From: Cryptomeria japonica
Lineage: Eukaryota; Streptophyta; Pinopsida; Cupressales; Cupressaceae
Reading direction: 5' to 3'
NCBI RefSeq assembly: GCF_030272615.1
Contig: NC_081407.1
Location: 146,693,744 to 146,757,743, forward strand
DNA length: 64,000 nucleotides
How positions within the stretch are numbered: the first letter of the stretch is position 1; each line of letters begins with the position of its first letter. The position numbers and the translations under genes are program-made. This document shows positions 59,714 to 64,000 of this stretch, in pieces. The notes beneath the pieces are model-generated. The model was not told where the DNA came from, made no database searches, and was given only the letters and a program-made list of their open reading frames with translations.

Positions 59714-62249
59714 CTATGATGAACTCCCTCCCTCGGAGCCGCCTGGCCTCGATGGACGCTGAGCTGTAGATGGACCCGCTCCAGGATCCCCCTTCCTGTC
59801 TGGTGGTGGTGGAGGACCCATGACCCCACCACTAGATGCTTGCCTCCTACGACTCCCTCCCGTAGCCGTCGCTGTGCACGACGATCTATGGAAGCTCCTC
59901 GCCCACTGATCCGCTGGCACGACACCATAGTACAGGTCTCTCCAATAGCCAATCTCCTCTCTGGCTCGCAGCACATATGCGTAGCTTGCTCCTACGTCCT
60001 CTGCCGCCTGCCTCCCTGCCCTCAGAGCTGCCTCGGCCTCAGTATATCGCTGGATGGCCTGGTCTCTCTCTCGCTCTGTGTCCCTGAGCCTGATCCTGAG
60101 GCGATCCCTCTCCCGCTCCAAATCCGCAATCTCGTCTGCCTGGCCCTAGCAGATCTCTCTCAGCTCTAGCAGCTCATCCTGCTCAGGATCACCACCCTCA
60201 ACCTCTGCCTGTGGCTCCTCCTCTGCAGGTGCCTGCACATGTGCCTCCCCCTGTACCTGTCTAGGTTCCTGAATAGGTACCTGTCTCTGACCTTGCCTGG
60301 GAGCCTGCACCTGTCTCTGCACCTGTCCCTGTCCCTGCACCTGTCTGGGTCCCTGTGCTCTAGGACCCTTTGCTGCTGGTACATGTAGGGGCAATCCACC
60401 TCGGCCCCTCACCACCTGAGCTGCTCCCTCCTGTCCTCCCTCCCTCCGAGGTGCCACTCGCCTCTCCCCCACTACTCCCCTCCGCCTCCGTCGGCCCCTG
60501 CCTCCATCCCCTCCACCATCATCATCATCATCCCCTCCAGCCTCTCCCTCCAACAGCTCTCCCGGATCTGTCAACCTCGGAAATGGATGCTCTGCCCAAT
60601 ACGCAGCATACTCTGCGTCCATCCCTGCATCCTCCACCTCTGGCCACATATCCCAAGGTAGTGGTAGCATCTCTGTCATCTGTGTCACGGCCTGATCATA
60701 TGATAACAGTGGTCCGAATTGAGCCTGATCCCTGACTGTACGGGCATACATGCCCGAGCCTCGCGGCATCATCTGGATCCTGCCGAACTGTCTCCCAACT
60801 CTGTCAACCAGCTGCCTCTCCAGTATGTAGGGCGTACACCCAATCAGATACCTGCTCCACGACATCATCCTCCCACTCCTCGCACCCCAGGTACGGCCTC
60901 CAGATAACCATATCAATGTCATCTATGACACGCCTCCAGTGCTCCAGTCGACCAATCCGAGGCTATGATGTAATCATATCATACAGGTGTACAAAACTCC
61001 GTCCCTGTCCTCTGCCTCTGAAGTGGATAGGCCGTGTGATCGGAAGGTGCTCATAAGCCCATACCTATAACAGTGTCACTCCGCAACCCAAGCCCACTGA
61101 TCCATGGTAAACAAACTGATGTAGCTCATAGTACAGATGCGCCAAGACACATGGCCCCCATGCATATCTGGTGTGCTCAGTCACCAGTGTCTCTAGTTCT
61201 CCTCCCCAGCCCACTGCCAACCCCCGTGTAGCCCTGTCTGGACACAAGAAACCACTGATGGCTCCTCCAATAACAGCTGGCAGCGCTAACCCTGTCACGG
61301 TCATGGTATCCCATGCCATGTGCCCTGCTCTCATCTCCAAACCGGGATCCTGGAATACCCGTCTAAGCACCTCCCTGTCTCCATCTCGATCATATGGAAT
61401 CAGCTCTCCATCGATCGGTATATGCAGTATCCTGTACACATCCTCGAGGGTCACTGTCATCTCCCCCATAGGCAAGTGAAACGTGCAAGTCTCGGAGTGC
61501 CATCTCTCCGCCAGTGCAGTCAGCAAACCCATGTTTGCCCGAAACTCGGGCACATATAGCACATGTCTGAGGCCCATCTCCTCAATAGCAATCCTGTCCT
61601 GAATTGACAACTTTGATCGCAATCTCTGAGTCGACGGGAATCTCTTCCGTGACTCCAGCATAGGCAGATACTCCTGCAGTCAAGCAACTGAATCATGTCA
61701 ATTATCGTGGCATTCACTGTTCATCACAAAATGCTACTTGCTACCTAAATGCATACACTTACCTATCCTAGTGACACTCACTGTTCATCACAAAATGTTG
61801 CTATCTATCCTAGTAGTGCTCCCTGTTCATCACAAAGTACTACGTGTGTGACATTCCCTGTTCATCACAATGTGTTACTCACATTCGCACTCCCTGTTCA
61901 TCACAAAGTGCTGCCTATCTTGGTACTCACTGTTCATCACAAAGTGCCTTGATCTATCCTAGTCTTCCTAGAGGACCTGCTTGAGTGTATCCTCTCAGCA
62001 GCTTATCCAATCGACAGCGTATGTTCATCACAGAACTGCCGATTTGACCTAGAAGATGCAAATTCATACTTTTCAAATACAAACGCACTTACATGACATA
62101 AACGTGCATTTATTACATTACCTAGTATGCATTAATGACAACAATAAATGCATCAAAGTACGAGGAGGTTTTCTGGTACTTACCAGCTCTCCTGCATCTG
62201 CTGGCCTCTGAAATCGGCGAATGCGGTCGAATCTATGAACGAAGGCCAT
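59714..62249 (-). pseudogene. Plant mobile domain (PMD) gene in T1, two exons, antisense
   Basis: Exon 1 is 62249-62184 (22 codons, MAFVHRFDR), then a GTAAGT donor. Exon 2 starts at 61673 after CTGCAG and ends near 59714. The domain order is as in T2: PMD (TFHLPMGEMTVTLEDVYRIL), Asp/Arg runs, a longer Gln/Val repeat, coiled coil, Ser/Gly tail. Damage differs from T2: stops near 61065 and 60966 (both CAG to TAG) and a 20-bp deletion near 60863 between two GAG triplets that shifts the frame. Conversely T1 keeps sense codons at all three T2 stops. The two copies together show that the ancestral gene was intact. Confidence 0.82.
61674..62183 (-). other. Intron of the PMD gene in T1
   Basis: 510 bp, GTAAGT...CTGCAG. 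It contains about seven units of the TTTGTGATGAACA hairpin repeat (61700-62035, minus strand) with paired flanks such as GCATT/AATGC, GCACT/AGTGC and ACATT/AATGT, but lacks the GCGTCTGTG array seen in T2. Confidence 0.75.
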
Positions 62250-62341
62250 TGCTGCTGACTGCTGCTACTCTTTTCTCGCTCTGCACTGTGATCTTGTAAG
62301 GGTGTAGATGACAATGAGGATGTCTTTTGCCCGTGGTCTAT

Positions 62342-62348
62342 CTTATAG
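62342..62348 (-). promoter_or_regulatory. TATA-like box of the PMD gene (T1)
   Basis: Minus strand CTATAAG in GGCTATAAGATAGAC, conserved in sequence and position with T2. Confidence 0.5.
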
Positions 62349-62579
62349 CCTACTCTAGCCCTCGCCTTCATTTCCTGAGTCAGTCTTCCTTATCCCGTGA
62401 CTTTGTCACTTCATTCGGTCAACCCATTCTAGCCTTTCTTTCTTATTGAGAGATTGTCTGCAATCTTTTCAGACATTTTCATCCAATCTCTCGAGGGGGC
62501 ATATCATTCCCATTCTGGGGCAACTCTGTATCAGTTCATCTTATCTTCTTTGAAACAACGCGACAAGCCGCATTGTCTC

Positions 62580-62593
62580 AAAGAGGGGCAAAA
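62580..62593 (+). other. T1 polypurine tract
   Basis: AAAGAGGGGCAAAA immediately before the 3' LTR. Confidence 0.9.
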
Positions 62594-63361
62594 TGTAGAC
62601 ACCTAAAATTGTCATGTCTAATTAAATAAATATTTTATTTATTTAATTATCTAAGCCTAATTCTTCTATTAATTAAATAAATCCTTATTTATTTAATTAA
62701 TTCATTTATCCTCTTCTAGCCTTATTTCTCATTTAAATAAATACATTTATTTATTTAAATTATCCTTTTCCTAAATTAAATAAATATTTTATTTAATTAT
62801 CCTACTTCTTCTATTAATTAAATAAATATTTATTTATTTAATTAATTCATTAGCTTTTTCTACACATGACACATGTCATTCATCTCTTAATTCCTACACT
62901 ACCTACCTCTTTCATTATTTTGGTATTTCTTTTACCTACCCTCTAATCCTAGCCGACCTCTCTTTTTACACCTCTCAATCTTATCCCTCCATTTCCTATT
63001 GTGTCTTCTATTTAAGGAGATGCTTCCTTCATTGTCAAACCCTAATGACTGATTTTGGAGTACTTGGCTACACTACGATCCTACTTGCAACCACATTCCG
63101 TTCTTTGTTGAGCTCTTGTGCATATAAAAATCTGAGAGCAAATATATCAAGCAAGATCAATGGAGATAGGAAGAATGGAGATCAAAACCCTATTGGACAT
63201 GTGATTGGTATAATCTTTGTGATTTTGAGTTATTTCCATTGTCTTAGGTAATCTTCATATGTTATGGTGGATCTTTGTTCATTGTTAGGCTAGGGTTTGG
63301 TGGTTGAATTCATTTAGTCTTTCAATATTATTATTATTGTTATCCATTTTCACCATATACA
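62594..63361 (+). repeat. T1 3' LTR
   Basis: 768 bp, almost identical to the 5' LTR (one base difference seen by eye). Confidence 0.95.
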
Positions 63362-63366
63362 AATAC
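63362..63366 (+). other. T1 target-site duplication, right
   Basis: AATAC, identical to 47506-47510. Confidence 0.93.
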
Positions 63367-64000
63367 TATGTCAACCGGTGGAGGGAATACTACGTCACCA
63401 ACCGGCCTAACATAGAACCATCATCTGGGGGGACAAGACAATCGGTAGAAGCCACTACCAATAAACTCAATCGGAAAACAAATTGCTTGGCAGGACAAGC
63501 ATGCCATAACACCGGTGGAAGGTTAGGGGGGGTCACCAACGGCTAGCGCCAATTTAAAGAGTCTATCAACCTCTCCATTACCTTCCCTATAGATGTGGCT
63601 AACCCAAAATTCATCAAAGGTGGCTAACAACACTAGAATCGGTTGAAGCCACTGGTTAAGGCACCAATTTGGGATTTTATTACAGCAGATCACATTAACC
63701 ACATTTAATGAGTCTCCCTCTAGATGAATTCTCTGCACCCCAAGTTCCTTTCCTAACTGAAGACCTCTTAAAGCTGCTCTGAATTCAGCTTCATTGTTAG
63801 TAGCAACTCCAATCTTTTCAGAGATTTTTTTTATATAGAAACCATCAGAGTCCCTCAAAATACAACCAATACCACTTTGACCTGGATTTATTGTAGAAGT
63901 GCCATCGAAGTTTACCTTGCTCCACCCAGACTCTGGCACAACCCATTTCACACCCACTCTTGGATTGACCTGATCTATCGGGGTTACCAAGCTAAAAAGT
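63367..64000 (-). pseudogene. LINE RNase H domain (runs off the window)
   Basis: Minus-strand frame from the window edge to 63523 with a plant LINE-type RNase H: NFDGTS, NNEAEF, LEGDSL and EGNGEVDRL supply the D-E-D-D active-site residues. It is the C-terminal part of a LINE ORF2; reverse transcriptase should lie beyond 64000. The 3' continuation is at 47510-45927, separated by T1. The domain itself is not broken in the visible part. Confidence 0.85.

Larger units (their letters stand above)
47511..63361 (+). mobile_element. T1, complete Tat-type Ty3/gypsy retrotransposon with antisense PMD gene
   Basis: A full element: 5' LTR, PBS, leader with repeat arrays, gag-pro-pol, spacer, an antisense two-exon PMD gene, polypurine tract and 3' LTR, with exact 5-bp target duplications. 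Length is 15,851 bp. The LTRs are both 768 bp and by eye differ at one base (near 47871: AGCTGACC against AGCCGACC in the 3' LTR). It is inserted in a LINE. Confidence 0.95.

Overview
The window looks like intergenic heterochromatin of a plant with a very large, repeat-filled genome. A gymnosperm (conifer-like) is my best guess, from the low gene density, the long old LTR elements and the deep nesting; this is inference. I found no ordinary host gene, rRNA, tRNA, CRISPR array or bacterial feature. Nearly everything is a retroelement, and the main value of the window is that the order of insertions can be read from it.

Left part (1-14220). 1-2816 is the 3' part of a decayed chromovirus pol with a terminal chromodomain, followed by a polypurine tract and LTR. 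About 3340-6858 is non-coding. A minus-strand LTR end with an initiator-Met PBS lies at 6860-6873 and an LTR-like block at about 7116-8084. 8085-12510 is a minus-strand relic of an unrecognised family, here called X: a decayed protein gene preceded by an array of short palindromes and split by a solo LTR (10425-11606). 12655-14220 is a degraded relic (T3) of the Tat-type element described below.

Right part (14221-64000). A Copia element starts at 14221 and is cut twice. First, element Y (19318-40081) sits inside its integrase, with an exact 5-bp target duplication (AATTC). Y carries a second X gene and about 17 palindromes, and is itself split by T2 (24034-38829), a 5'-truncated Tat element on the minus strand. 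Second, element Z (from 41194) sits in the Copia RT. Z is a non-autonomous LTR element whose right LTR is cut by a LINE (from about 45927 past the window end). The LINE is cut by T1 (47511-63361), a complete 15.85-kb Tat element with identical-length 768-bp LTRs and an exact AATAC duplication. The deepest chain is T3 > Copia > Z > LINE > T1.

The T family has one 2,504-codon gag-pro-pol frame (gag, zinc knuckle, protease, G-patch-like motif, RT, two RNase H domains, integrase). It is followed, on the opposite strand, by a two-exon plant mobile domain (PMD) gene with its own TATA-like box and an intron of 510-790 bp. Two repeat systems accompany these genes: GCGTCTGTG arrays downstream of both transcription starts, and, in the PMD intron, repeats with a constant loop (TTGTGATGAACA) and partly covarying stems. 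T1 and T2 keep exactly the same polyprotein length but carry different, non-shared stop codons. T1 has 11 stops although its LTRs are almost identical, which suggests a dead copy mobilised in trans.

Best candidates for something undescribed: (1) the X family with its upstream palindrome arrays, found twice; (2) the intron-containing antisense PMD gene and its two repeat systems in the T family; (3) the Z element with its repeat-built acidic protein.
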